Assembly: GCA_009602725.1 (NCBI GenBank)
Contig: WELB01000077.1
Coordinates: forward strand, 301,334 to 355,614
Length of the DNA: 54,281 nucleotides
Direction of reading: 5' to 3'
Source: Spirogloea muscicola
Lineage: Eukaryota; Streptophyta; Zygnematophyceae; Spirogloeales; Spirogloeaceae
Every line of letters starts with the position of its first letter. Position 1 is the first letter of the stretch. Shown here piece after piece: positions 43,660 through 54,281 of this stretch. The notes under the pieces are model-generated. The model was not told where the DNA came from. It did no database searches and worked only from the letters and a program-made list of their open reading frames with translations. The position numbers were made by a program, and so were the translations under genes.

Positions 43660-44150
43660 TCAGTTCGATCTGTCCCTTTCAAAGATCTTCGCAGTCCATG
43701 CAATCGTCACAGTCCGACGAGTCCAGCACCATGTCTTGCTTTGCATAAAGGGTGCGTGCATCCCTCCTCTGAGCCCCTTGAGCCGCTTCTTGGACATTGG
43801 AGTGGTTGATGTTGTCCTCCTCGTCTGCGGGCTCGCAGTCTGGCATCCAGTCGGCATCGATTACATCGTTGTCGTCAGTGCACATGTTGTGCAAGCTGAT
43901 GCACGCCCTGACATGGAGGGGCACATTCTCGAGCGGGACGTTCACCCGCTTCTGGAGTCGTCTGAGCCGCCCCTCTGAGATGTCCCAAAGCCTGCTCGAA
44001 CCCCCTTCTGGAGCTTGACTGCCTGTAGTTCCAGTCCTTTTGGAGAGCTGACAACCCTTCCTGGCAGCCTCTGTAAGGACTTATCATGTATCGCGGCGGA
44101 CAGCTGCATCCCCAAGCAAACAGTAGTCTCCAGGTCTCCCTTCCACGCAC
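43660..44150 (-). pseudogene. PIF/Harbinger transposase (DDE_Tnp_4) pseudogene fragment
   Basis: The minus strand, across two frames, reads PPRYMISPYRGCQEGLSALQ, WNYRQSSSRRGFEQALGHLRG, then NVPLENVPLHVRACISLHNM followed by acidic sequence. These match the C-terminal part of DDE_Tnp_4 nucleases: the PY block, the N..hS..R..vE.afG.LK block and the AC..LHN block. At least one frameshift lies near 43.95 kb. The catalytic N-terminal half is missing. Confidence 0.65.
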
Positions 44151-44384
44151 GCCAGGCCGATCCCGCTCTGCGAGTTGCTCTCTCCTCCCCGTGCAGCATC
44201 ATCATGGCCACGACAGCCGTGATCTTGAGCTGCAGCAGATCCGCCTCCGCCTCCTCCGGGCGCAGCTATGCCAGCAGGCCAGGACTGCCATCATTGCAGC
44301 AGATCCGCCTCCGCTCGGGCCCCATGCCTGCAGGCCTTGTCGGCAGCGGCGGAAGATTGTCGTGTATTTGTAACAAACGAAGGC

Positions 44385-44620
44385 CAAAATGGCCAAGTAC
44401 AGAGGCAAGCACATCTAATGAGGTAAATCACAGCAGATTGACCCTCTCAGTAACCACGGGTCAATACGTAAGGGTCGCTAATCGATTCCCTGATTCAGAT
44501 GGCAAATTCGAAGGAAGAAAGAAAGGGGCGCCCATTGAGGATAGGGGCTGGAAAAGCCAGCCCATAAAAGAATTAACAAAGGACGAGAAAGGGGTGCAGG
44601 GGAAGCGCTAAGAAAAACAA
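44385..44620 (+). repeat. Dispersed repeats (130-bp family and type A)
   Basis: 44390-44490 carries the GGCCAAGTAC...GATTGACCCTCTCAGTAACC repeat also seen at 13.94 and 14.67 kb. 44525-44615 is a type A copy with GCCCATTGAGGATAGGGGCT and a GGGAAGCGCTAAG end, closest to 13775-13866. Confidence 0.65.
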
Positions 44621-44652
44621 GCACACAAAGAATGAAAGCAGCTACGTATCAC

Positions 44653-45480
44653 TCAGTAACCCCTGCTAAGCAGCCTAAGGTCAGAGACGCTAGGCTCCTG
44701 AAAGTGGGTCCCCTGGCCAGAGCCAGAGGCAGCAGCGAGGGTTCTGCCGGCGCGCAGGTGCAGCGCGCGGGCCATAGACCGCTGCAGCAAAACGGCCAAC
44801 CGCATCCGGTACACCTGCGCTAACGACCCGGCTGCAGGAAAGTCCACCGGCTCCCCATGGAAGCGGCGGGCGATGGCGTGGCGGCGAGCTGGTTGAGCAG
44901 CTCGAGCCACCGAGCGCCCAACGCCCCATGCGTGTCGATCGCCAGCGGGAAGAACTCGTCTTCCCGCGGATGATTGGCATACTAGAGCTCTTTTGCCCGA
45001 GCGGCGCAGGCGACCGCATACCCAGCCTTGATGGCGCATTGGGCTGGGTGTGAGCGGTCGTATGCGTCGGTGGTCACCACGTCCTGGAGAAGACGTGGCC
45101 CGCCGGCCTGTGGGGTGGCCACCAGGTCTACGCGACGTGCGTGGGGACCGTCGGCCCTCTGCTGGAGCGGCATGACGGCGGAGCTCTCCGCTGCCACCGA
45201 GAAGCCAGCCTCCACCAGGATGCCATGCATCGCATCCCGGAGGCGGTCGTGGGCCGCTGTCCGCTCGCCGCCGTGGGAACAGCGAAGAACGTGAGCGGCC
45301 AGCTCCCCAGGCTCGGCCCCTCGCTCGCCACATTCGCACTGACGCACGCCCTGGAGACGTGGCGGCGGCAGGCCCAGAAGCCGATGGACGGCACTCCGAA
45401 ATACCTCGTCCGGGAGAGTGAGGGCGTCGTTGAGGGGGAGTGCCTGGAGCCATGCCGCTGCGCCCGTGGAAGAAGCCGAG
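44653..45480 (-). mobile_element. Best-preserved retroelement remnant: zinc-binding plus endonuclease-like
   Basis: Read on the minus strand, the order is: LPDEVFRSAVHRLLGLPPP, then CECG...HVLRCSHGGERTAAHDRLRD (a C-C-C-H zinc-binding pattern), VEAGFSVAAES, ARRVDLVATPQ, LLQDVVTTDAYD, a stop at 44982, then FFPLAIDTHGALGARWLELL and, after a frameshift, GSLAQVYRMRLAVLLQRS. This is the C-terminal architecture of RLE-type non-LTR retrotransposons (zinc finger then PD-(D/E)XK-like nuclease). Reverse transcriptase is not present in the window. The family call is inference from motif order. Confidence 0.55.
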
Positions 45481-45840
45481 TGGAGTCCCACCCCCGCAGC
45501 GACCACCTCCTCCCGGCCGCAATTGACACTTTCGGCTGCTTGGGTCCTCGCCTCCATACCCTACTTGAGAACATCGCGAGTCTGGGATATGCACGACGCG
45601 AGGATATGCTTCCAGCCCAGATGGGTATGCCGGCAGCCTATCTGTCATTTTTGCGACGTAGAGTGTCAGCTTGTCTGCAGCGAGCTCAGGCTCATGCGTT
45701 GCATCAGAAAGCTGGTCGAGCCTTAGCCGGTAGTTCGAGAACTTGTCGATTGCCGTCCGGTATTCGAGCATCAGTTAGCGACCTCTATGTGCTGACTCGT
45801 GGTTACTGAGCGAGTCAGCTTAGCAGCAGGTGACGTACAG
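45480..45840 (+). mobile_element. Opposite-strand retroelement 3' fragment
   Basis: The plus frame reads SDHLLPAAIDTFGCLGPRLH, then RRRVSACLQRAQAHALHQKA and LYVLTRGY, followed by the shared tail GTCAGCTTAGCAGCAGGTGA. It abuts the minus-strand copy at about 45480, so two related elements meet tail-to-head in inverted orientation. Confidence 0.55.
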
Positions 45841-45924
45841 TGGTCAATGTGCCAATCAGCCAAAGATATCGACTGCAGCCGGCCGGAGCTGATCGCATTA
45901 GGAGGGGGAAGCTTGCGCCTGCGG

Positions 45925-46015
45925 AAGAGAAGAAGGCTCGCCCATAGAGAAAGAGGGGCTGGCAAAGCCAGCCCAAAAAGAATGGACAATGTCCAAAGCC
46001 GAAGAATGAGATGCC
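45925..46015 (+). repeat. Type A palindromic repeat
   Basis: AGAAGAAGGCTCGCCCATAG, then GGGGCTGGCAAAGCCAGCCC, then AAAAAGAATGGACAATGTCC. It is nearly identical to the inverted copy at 25800-25898 and to 13478-13530. Confidence 0.75.
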
Positions 46016-46087
46016 GAGGAAGGACTATTCTACTCTACCAATCACGACAACATAGTAGGGAAGCTCAGTACCCGCGAGTGAGCAACA

Positions 46088-46290
46088 TCAGGTCCAGTAG
46101 CTCGAGGCAGGGAAGGAGGCACTCCGCCGAGACCCGGAGGCAGCGGCCAGAGCGCGTCCTGCGCGCGTGTGGACAGCGTGGGCAAGGGATCGCTGGAACG
46201 ATACCGCCAAGCGCATGCGAAAGACCTGGGCGAGCGACCCGGCGGCGTTGAAGCCGGGCAGCGCCCCGGGCGGACCCGACCGCCGATCAA
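46088..46290 (-). mobile_element. Retroelement remnant, C-terminal helix
   Basis: The minus strand reads GFNAAGSLAQVFRMRLAVSF then HAVHTRAGRALAAASGSR, the terminal block of the same family as 940-1148. It lies about 300 bp upstream of the phosphorylase exon 1 region. Confidence 0.5.
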
Positions 46291-46605
46291 TAGCCTGCGG
46301 AAGAAGCGGCTGCTGATATGAAAGAATCGGCTGTGAAATGCGGGGGCGCTCGACTAGGCTGCAGGAGGCGGCGCTGCTGCTGGGGTTTGGAGCTGCTGCC
46401 CGGGCGCGCCGGGCAGCCGATCCGACCTGGCGCGGCTTTAGGGGCGGTTCCGCACGTGCAGGCGGCCTCGGCCTCCGTGGCCACGTCCCCCCCGCTGACG
46501 GGGCGGTCGAAGTGGCCGCGACCGTCCGTCCAGGTGTGAACGACGCCCTCAGTATACACTCCATCGTTCCCCCAGTAGGAGCGCACGCCCGCGAAGCCGC
46601 AGCTC

Positions 46606-49600
46606 GTGCGCGGCCGCCGCGGCGGCGGCGGCGGCGGCGGCGNGTGGCGCTGCCGGCAGCGGGCTGGCGGCGGCGGCGGCGGCGACGAGCCAAGCTCCAG
46701 CACGCGAGGCGCCGCTTCCGGCGCTCCGCAGCCAAGGAGCAGCTTCCTGCGGGGCAGCAGCAAGCGGCTCATTGCCGCCTCGGCGGCGGCCGCTTATGGC
46801 GCCACGCCTCGGCGGAGGCGCTCGCAGGCTGTCCGAGCCACTCTCGACGTGCTGCCGTCGTCGCAGGTGCTGCCAGCGACGGTGGACGTCGACAACGACT
46901 CGGATGACGGCTACACCATCATCACCGTCACCGCTGGCAACCGCCCGGGCCTCCTCCAGACGATCACCGCCACGTTCCGGGACCTCGGGCTGGACATCGG
47001 CAAGGCGGTGGTGGACATGGACAAGGAGGGCCTGATCGCCGACAAGTTCTACGTGACGGACACGGACGGGTCCAAGATCGACGACAAGAGCGACCTGAAG
47101 CACATCCGCACGTGCATCCTCAACGTGCTGAACCAGGACCAGAAGCGCCGGAGCGGCAAGAATCGCAGCCAGGTCCGGCCGGTGACGTTCCACTACGAGC
47201 GCGCCCGCGGGCCCGACGGCTCGGTCGAGGCCCGCCGGCGCACCGACCTCCTCTACGGCCTCATGGACCAGTACATCCGGAACGACGTGATCTCGATACA
47301 AAAGAGCATCGTCGATCACGTGGAGTACACGGTTGCTCGCTCTCGCTACAAATTTGACGACTTCGAGGCCTATCAGGTCAGGCTTGCTTACTCTGAGGAA
47401 CTGCCAACAGCTTGCTTGATGTTGACCTGACTGATTTGCAGGCGGCTAACCTGTCTCGTAAATCCTCCTGGTTCACCTTGCAGGCGACTGCATACAGTGT
47501 TCGAGATCGCCTCATTGAGAGCTGGAATGACACGCAGCAGTTCTTCAAGGACCAGGATCAGAAGCGCGTGTACTACCTTTCCATGGAGTTTCTCATGGGT
47601 GATTGCTCTGAAAATGAGATTTTGGAGCGTCTAACTAGGTCTACATGATCTTACAGTCAAGTCAAATTAGTGGTTGAAATAAGACACGCTCAGCATCAGT
47701 CACACATGCAACAGTTTCTTGCTAACCTGCTGGAAATTCGTCACCCAAGCAAAGTGTGGTAACTTCTTGTGCAGGTCGCTCCTTGCTCAACAGCATATTC
47801 AACTTGGGCGTGAAAGACCAATATGTAGAAGCCTTGAGCCAGCTTGGTTATGACCTGGAGGTCCTTGTGGAGCAGGAGCGAGATGCAGCACTTGGCAATG
47901 GGGGCCTTGGTCGACTCGCAGCGTGCTTCTTAGACAGCCTTGCAACGCTGAACTACCCTGCCTGGGGGTAAGAATGTCCAGGAGCCTTTCAGAGATTTTA
48001 CATTCTGCGTGACTTGGCAGTTGCATACCGATTGCTTCAGCTGGCTCTACTGACACGGTGTAGTAGCACAAGCATCTATTAGACAGTTTTTCTTGTCAGT
48101 GCATGTGCCCAAATTGTATTGATTTGTTGTGATTGGCCGAGCAGGTATGGCATCCGGTATCAGTATGGCATGTTCCGGCAGACCATACAGGATGGTTTTC
48201 AGCACGAGCAGCCTGACTACTGGCTTACATTTGGTAACCCTTGGGAGATAGAGCGCATTCATGTGTCATATGGTGTGCGGGTAAGAGCCCGCGAGCTCAT
48301 TTCCAGCTTGCAGACAGACACTTTTTAAATGCTCCAGTAGACAACCTTGGCTACCTTCAGAAACAGAATAACGCAATGGTGTCAAGCAGGCCGTCTGCAA
48401 AGATTTGAAGTATTGAGCACAGGTCGTACATGCACTTTCTCCAGTTCTATGGAGAAGTGGAGGAATTCCAAGAGGGTAGCAGGCGGATACGACGCTGGAC
48501 AGGCGGTGATACAGTATGTCCTGATCTTATGTGCCTGGACTCTACATTGCTAATTTCCCCCTCACCTTGTGTGTGAGATCAACGTGGCTACCCAGGACTT
48601 GAGTATGACGATCCTGGTCAGGTTCATGTTGCTCTTCAATGTCTGTCTGGCTTCAACTCAAGTGCTTATGGTGATATTTTGTGCCCCATCTAGGTAGAAG
48701 CTGTTGCTTACGACAACCCAATACCTGGTTATAACACTGCCAACACAATTAACATGCGATTATGGGGTGCCAAGCCCAGTGGAGAGTTTGACCTGGTTAG
48801 ACACTCTCTTAGTAGTGACAATGCTATTTCTGCTGGTTCTTGTACTGTGCTGGCATCAATGGCATCACAGCTAACGAAGCAATGGACCTATGGACTCACC
48901 CACCCCCAACGTTTCTAATCTATACAGCAATCGTTCAACACTGGCGACTATGTTACAGCCATCCTTAGCAAGCAGCGAGCTGAGACCATTAGCAGTGTGC
49001 TGTACCCAGATGACCGCACATACCAGGTACAAGGAGCTGCATTAGTCTTGCACATCCATGTACATATCTGATCTGTGGGTGCACAGATAGCAAGTCTCTG
49101 ATGGAGTCATCATGTATTCTCGAGGTTTGTGCAGGGAAAGGAGCTGCGCTTGAAGCAACAGCACTTCTTTGTGTCTGCAACGCTGCAAGATGTTGTCAGG
49201 CGCTACAAAGACCAGCATACCACCTTTGACGAGTTTCCAGAAAAGGTTCGCTAAACTGGCCACTGATCTGGCGTTAGATCAATGGCATTGCGAGGCCAGG
49301 CGCTTCTACCTGTTTAACAGGCGCCTTTGACATCCATGATTATTCAGCTGGAGCACCGCTTACTGTGTGAGTTTTGCGCTGGTTACAGGTGGCGCTTCAT
49401 CTCAATGACACTCACCCTACAATGGGCATTGTTGAGCTGATGAGGCTCCTAGTGGACGAGGAGGGGTTGGAGTGGACACAGGCTTGGGGGATAGTGACAA
49501 GTGTCTTCTCCTTCACAAACCACGCCGTTCTGCCACAGTTTCTGGAGCGCTGCCCTGTTGAGCTTCTTGAGAATGTGTTGCCCCGTCACTTACAGGTAAA

Positions 49601-52600
49601 GTCTAAGCCAGCTCGCTACGTGAAGGCTTTGGGTGTCACAGTAGCTTGCCTGACTGTACTGGTGTTGAACACAAAAGGCATGATCTAATACGATCCTGCC
49701 TTCATGCACACTCAGAGCGCAGACTGCAAATGACATCAAGATGTTTTTGATGTTGGCAGATCATCTATGACATCAACTTCAACTTTTTAGAGGAGCTGAA
49801 GGGGAAGTTTGGCAACGATTACAGTCGCTTAGCTCGAATGTCAATTGTGGAGGAAGGCGAGCACAAGGTGTTCATTTCACTTTTGGACCTCTCTAGTGCT
49901 TCTAAGCTTAAATCTGCTGTTGCACAAAGGAGGGCTGAGCATGTGCATGCCATAACAGAAACATATCTGCTTGATATGCCACAACTCACTAGTAGTCTCT
50001 GTGCTGCAGAATATCCGGATGGCCTGGTTGGCTGTAGTGGCAAGTCATACAATCAACGGTGTCGCTGCCATCCATTCAGATCTGATCAAAGATAAAATAT
50101 TCAAGGTATACTCTGCAGACTTGAGGCCTGGAGAAGCTAACCAGCAGCGTGCAGATTGCTATGTCTTCTAATGACATCTCCGTTTGAGTGCCACAGAGAG
50201 CCAATGTTGTGGCAGTTAGTGAGAGCCTGCAATTGAGCTGTTGGCATGGAGCACGGTTGGAGTGAGACAATCTTACTGTGTCAAGAAGTCAAGAGCAGCA
50301 GCCTTGATTTCAATTTAGCATCTGACTTGACTGCAGGACTTTTACGAGCTCTGGCCACACAAGTTCCAGAACAAAACGAACGGTGTGACTCAGGTGAGTG
50401 CCTGCATAGGGTTCCTCTGCAACGACATGGACGACGTAGCATCTACAGCAGGTTGAGGCAAAAACATAATTGCTACTTGAGACAAGCGGACCTACTTCTC
50501 ACTGACTTGATCATACATGTTATTGTGGAGACAGAGGCGGTGGCTGGCTTTCTGCAACCCGGGCTTGAAGGAGTTGCTCACGAAGTGGTTGGGAACAGAA
50601 GGCTGGATCACTGACCTGGAGCTCCTCTCCAGCTTGCGCAAGCACGCTGATGACCCAGATCTCCAAGAACAGTGGCACAAGGTGAGGACCAGTTTGCAGC
50701 CTTTTAGGCCTTCTCTTTTCTAGTGACTGCTACCTCTACTTTCCTGAGCATGTGGGCTCCATCCAACTAGCTTCTTCATAGCAGCAAGTTTCAAGGAAAA
50801 CCTCTTCACGTGGCTGCTCCTCATGCCACAAATAATCTTGAACCTGGCACCCATTACACAGGTGTTTGACTGATCTGAACAAGTGCTCAGGTAGTCTTGC
50901 TTGCAATATGGTGTTGTTTGCAGGTGAGGAGGGTAAACAAGGCACGCCTTGCTGAATATGTTGAGATGAGCACGGGTGTGAAGGTGATCGGCGCCTTCCT
51001 ATCTGTTCCTGCTTCCTCTCCCAGCCTTTGTTGCACGTTGAAATGCTCATACCTGTCACGTTTGGCTTCCTATCATCATTCAGGATACTGAGCTCAGAAG
51101 TGGGCAGCTCTGAGCTTGGCTGATCAACAACCATACGGTTTTCTTTGATGCAGGTTAGCATTGATGCAATGTTCGACATCCAGGTGAAGCGCATCCATGA
51201 GTACAAGCGCCAGCTTCTCAACATCCTCTCCATCATCCATAGATACGACTGTGTCAAAGTATGGCCTGAGCTTGGCTCATTACTGAAGCCCCTTGTCATA
51301 TGTGGTTCTTTTCTTTGGTGAGAGATTGTCCGTTTACAATGAAGATTTTGCTAATTGACTTGCTGGGTTCACCATTGTCTGTGCACCAGCACATGTCTGC
51401 CGAGGAGAAGAGGAGAGTTGTGCCTCGAGTATGCATCTTCGGCGGCAAGGGCGCACCTGGCTACGACATGGCCATGAAGATTATCAAGCTCGTGAGCTGC
51501 GTGGGTGAGAAGGTCAACAACGACCCTGACATTGGAAACCTCCTCAAGATTGTGAGTGGCTGCAGCACACTCCGTCCTCTTTCATAATCTCAGCTTTGAG
51601 TGGGAAATGGCAGGTACTTGGTCCATTGTGCAATATCAGCCCCAATGACAGGGATAGACAGCTGTCTGTTCGTCTCCGTCTATTCTTGGATCTTTTATGT
51701 TATTGAAAAGTCCATAGTTTGACTATGATCAGATGACAATTCCGTACTGGCCAGGTTTTCCTGCCCGATTACAACGTGTCAGCAGCAGAGGTTATCATCC
51801 CTGGCAGTGACCTTTCTCAGCATATCAGGTTGGGAGTTCTATCTCAACGTTCTGGTTCCTCAGAAGTCACATATGGATTGACCCATCATTCTACATCGTC
51901 AGCTCTGCAAGGGCTCGCTCTATTGCTCTTGGGCGATTGGAAATGCACAATGTTGCAGGTTGGGTGGATCCATCCTCTTTCCTTAAGTCACCGCTTGAAT
52001 GTATCTTGCAGCACGGCTGGGAATGAGGCATCTGGCACAGGCAACATGAAGTTTGCCATGAATGGTTGCCTTATTCTGGGCACGCTGGATGGCGCAAACG
52101 TGGAGATCCGGGAAGAGATTGGCGAAGAAAATATGGTCCGAATGCCAGAACACCGTCATGCGCGTCTGATTGACCTTTCATGCGCATCTGACTGACCTTT
52201 TGTGGCTTAATCTGGGCTTTGGCTACACAATGCACTAGTGGGAGACCTTGATCCGCTTGGTCATGTTCTAAGCCCCACAGATTGTTTGTGTTTGACCTCC
52301 CCAGTTCCTCTTTGGCGCGGAGGCGCACGAGGTACCGCAGTTGCAGGAGGAGCGGCCGCGATTCATACCCTGCCGAGAATTTTCACGCGTCATCGGGTGT
52401 GCATTGTACCCTGGCAGCGCATGGCTAGTACTCCTCATCAAGCAGCAGCAAGGATGCACTACCTTGCTGTCTCGCCTGCTCTCACAAGCCTTGCTGGACG
52501 AGCTCAAGCTGCCTTGCCTGCCTTGCTGCGGCTTCCAGCTCGCCCTCCTTGTGGTGGCCTTCCAGGTCACAGTGATGTCGTATTGTTGCTTAAGAGAAGC

Positions 52601-53043
52601 CCAATTTCTTTGATATGCCGTGCTGTGCAGGATGATTCGCAATGGTGAATTTGGTTGGCCCGAGTACTTTGCACCACTGTGCGAGACGCTGGAGCAGAAG
52701 GACTTTTACCTGCTGGCCAATGACTTCCCGAGCTACCTCAAGGCGCAGGTCTTGCTGCCCACTCTTGCCCATCCTCTCCACTGGCTGAGAGTATCCTCGA
52801 TGAGGCTTCAGTGTCTGCCTCCTTCTTCCGTCCCTGTGCATGCTTGCAAGACCAGAGCTCATCAGCTCTTGACTGCGGGTCTGGCTGCAGGCGGCTGTTG
52901 ACGCGGCGTACGTTGACCGCAAGAGGTGGTGGCGCATGAGCATCCTCAGCACCGCAGGCTCGGGCAAGTTCTCGTCAGACCGGACCATCCACGAATATGC
53001 AAAGGAGATCTGGGGCGTCCGCCCGCTCAAGCGGCCTATCTGA
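46606..53043 (+). CDS. PHO: Plastidic starch phosphorylase with N-terminal ACT domain
   Basis: Alpha-1,4-glucan phosphorylase (GT35) releases glucose-1-phosphate from starch or maltodextrin using pyridoxal phosphate. Twenty-one exons join in frame; exon 1 ends at 47376, and the rest start at 47484, 47775, 48145, 48445, 48694, 48928, 49135, 49389, 49760, 50010, 50337, 50535, 50924, 51154, 51390, 51755, 52012, 52305, 52631 and 52891 (TGA 53041-53043), up to about 1032 residues. Exon 1 encodes an Arg/Ser/Ala-rich plastid-transit-like segment (about 45-80), then an ACT-type fold at about 102-175 ([45 protein letters not shown]), a 60-residue linker and the phosphorylase start [13 protein letters not shown]. 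Later landmarks are [68 protein letters not shown] and the PLP-lysine motif [15 protein letters not shown]. There is no in-frame ATG upstream; an N at 46643 in a GGC run makes the 5' end unreliable. Confidence 0.94.
46621..46690. repeat. GGC repeat with an N at the phosphorylase 5' end
   Basis: GGC/GCG trinucleotide runs flank an N at 46643. The repeat length, and therefore the upstream reading frame, is uncertain. Confidence 0.8.
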
Positions 53044-53990
53044 TGTTCCGCCACCATCATAGAAGGACTGCCCCATCGATTGGCTTGCCAAGAGGCGAGG
53101 CACATCGCAGGACAGCGCTGTTCTGCTCGACAGATCGAGAGGCTGTGCGATCTTGACCATGGCAATGGGCTGCAGACAGCACTGATAGGAAGCTCTGACC
53201 AGACCTGAACACAGAGATGGTTCTGTGCGGTCATTTACACACACATGCATCATCGGCAAGCGTGCCTAGGAGCGTTCTGACAGCCACAAGGAGCGTCAGA
53301 GGGCCTCTCGCTGCTGGCTAGACTTCGAAGAACGGCCACAAGCGTGTTATAGGAAGGCGGGGGTGCATGTGCAGATTGTCCTCGGCTGCTTGCGCACCCT
53401 GGAGGAGTGGTGCAACCAGCCGCAGTGTTGTCATGCGCCTTGCTTGCTGTAGTGCAGTCTATGATCACCCCATGTCTGCCAAACTGGCTTCGCCAGTGTG
53501 CCGACAGTGCCCCTACTGGCGGCTTATCAGTACAAGTACCAGTTGTTCCTGCAGAGTGCAGCGCAGAGTGCCAGGCCCTGCACAGATGCCCAAGGAAGAG
53601 CCCAGTGAGTGGCTTGCTCTGGGGAATGTAGCGCTGTCCACAAGGTGAGTAGCATGGCCGTAGCTTCACAGCAGCTTCAAATTGGGGGGGCGAGAGAGAT
53701 AGATGAAGATAACGTCCTGCATCTCAAGTGGCTGAGCGAGCTGGCCGCGGCAGTGGGCCAAAGTGTGGGACGGAGGGATACCAGAGAAGGGGCAAGGCAA
53801 GGTAGGCGGCATGCAAAGCAGGTCCAAGGAGCGCAGTGGAGAGCGGATGATGAGGGGAGTGCGACAGGAAGTGATGGCAAAGAGTCGGAGGAGGGAGGGG
53901 TGAGGCCAGGAGGAGCAAAGGAAGGAGCAAGAGAGGGCAAGGAGTGGTAAGGCCAGGAGGGAGGAGGAGGAGGGAGCAGCAGAACTTAAT
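53044..53990. other. No recognised gene (phosphorylase 3' flank)
   Basis: Open frames on both strands are short and lack recognisable domains. 53930-53985 is strongly purine-rich (GGGAGGAGGAGG runs). The stretch is probably the phosphorylase 3' UTR followed by the 3' part of the minus-strand DUF1639-like gene's introns. Confidence 0.5.
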
Positions 53991-53991
53991 G

Positions 53992-54075
53992 GTAAACCTA
54001 AGGTAAATCTAACCCTAATCCTTGATCCCTACACCCTTAGTCCTAAATCCCTAAAACCTTAAACACTAATAGACC
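53992..54075 (-). repeat. Degenerate telomere-like tract downstream of the DUF1639-like exon
   Basis: Units such as CTAACCCTAATCC and TAAATCCCTAAAACC on the plus strand give TTTAGGG-like units in the sense of the minus-strand gene. The tract lies in the presumed intron that starts at 54114. Confidence 0.7.
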
Positions 54076-54114
54076 TGAACCAGTGGGAGCCTGGGCAGCA
54101 CTTGGCTTACGCAC

Positions 54115-54281
54115 CTTGGCTGAGATGGTGGACTTCTTGACCTTGGCAGGGCAGCGCTTGCCCGAGATGGCCACAAAATCGTCGTTGATCTCGTCGCGGG
54201 ACAGCACGAGCGTGAGCAGCGGGGCGCTCCCGGGCTTGGCGGGGAGCCCGCGCTGGCCGCCGCCGCCGCGGCCCGCCGCCG
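54115..54281 (-). CDS. DUF1639-like protein, partial
   Basis: The minus-strand frame from the window edge reads LLTLVLSRDEINDDFVAISG, then KRCPAKVKKSTISAK, and stops at a GTGCGT donor. It resembles the plant DUF1639 core, in which L-S-x-x-E-I-x-x-D-F precedes a G-(K/R)-(R)-P...K-K basic stretch. Function is unknown for this family. The N-terminal part lies outside the window, and the following exon was not found within it. The GC-rich exon next to an intron with telomere-like sequence repeats the pattern of four other genes here. Confidence 0.5.

Noticed and set aside
46287-46772. Minus-strand frame containing SYWGNDGVYTEGVVHTW upstream of phosphorylase
   Set aside because: It looks less random than most shadows, but I recognise no family, it includes an N and poly-Pro from the GGC repeat, and no splice continuation was found.
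46549-47319. Long minus-strand open frame (about 256 codons) opposite phosphorylase exon 1
   Set aside because: It is an antisense shadow of a GC-rich exon whose sense strand encodes the ACT domain and phosphorylase start; its composition is Val/Leu/Asp-rich with no domain.

Overview
This is nuclear DNA from a photosynthetic eukaryote, most likely a chlorophyte green alga; Trebouxiophyceae is a guess. The genes are split by many GT-AG introns. They include the chloroplast ribosomal protein PSRP-3/Ycf65 and a plastid-type starch phosphorylase, and the telomere-like tracts are of the plant/algal TTTAGGG type. Coding exons splice in frame over long distances, so most gene models below were checked by phase. 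Four GC-rich or homopolymer spots carry N bases, and several genes lack their extreme 5' exons, which suggests GC-rich 5' ends were lost in assembly.

Layout, left to right. 1-2.7 kb: remnants of a retroelement-type ORF and short dispersed repeats. 2.7-4.6 kb (-): exosome subunit RRP46, 5' truncated, abutting (+) the 3' exon of PSRP-3 at 4.8-4.9 kb. 5.2-10.8 kb (+): XPD/RAD3 helicase of TFIIH, complete in 15 exons. 10.8-16.2 kb: no recognisable gene; a dense field of palindromic short repeats, telomere-like arrays and an assembly gap. 16.3-18.3 kb (+): a divergent cyclin. 18.3-21.5 kb: no recognised gene. 21.5-25.0 kb (-): a METTL25/RRNAD1-like methyltransferase, complete in 10 exons. 25.0-28.7 kb: repeats and a broken Ty1/copia element. 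28.8-37.7 kb (-): 2-oxoglutarate dehydrogenase E1, 27 exons. 38.3-40.3 kb (+): a ZNHIT3-like HIT zinc-finger protein. 40.3-46.3 kb: retroelement remnants, a PIF/Harbinger transposase pseudogene and a large inverted repeat. 46.6-53.0 kb (+): starch phosphorylase with an N-terminal ACT domain, 21 exons. 54.1 kb to the end (-): a partial DUF1639-like gene.

The genes are ordinary housekeeping genes (transcription/DNA repair, RNA decay, box C/D snoRNP assembly, TCA cycle, starch turnover) with no operon-like logic. The most unusual signals are: (i) degenerate TTTAGGG tracts in an early intron of five separate genes, always with the G-rich strand in the transcript; (ii) mitochondrial-type tRNA-Gly-like sequence in two of those introns; (iii) an EF-hand-like insertion in OGDH E1; (iv) an ACT domain fused in front of starch phosphorylase.
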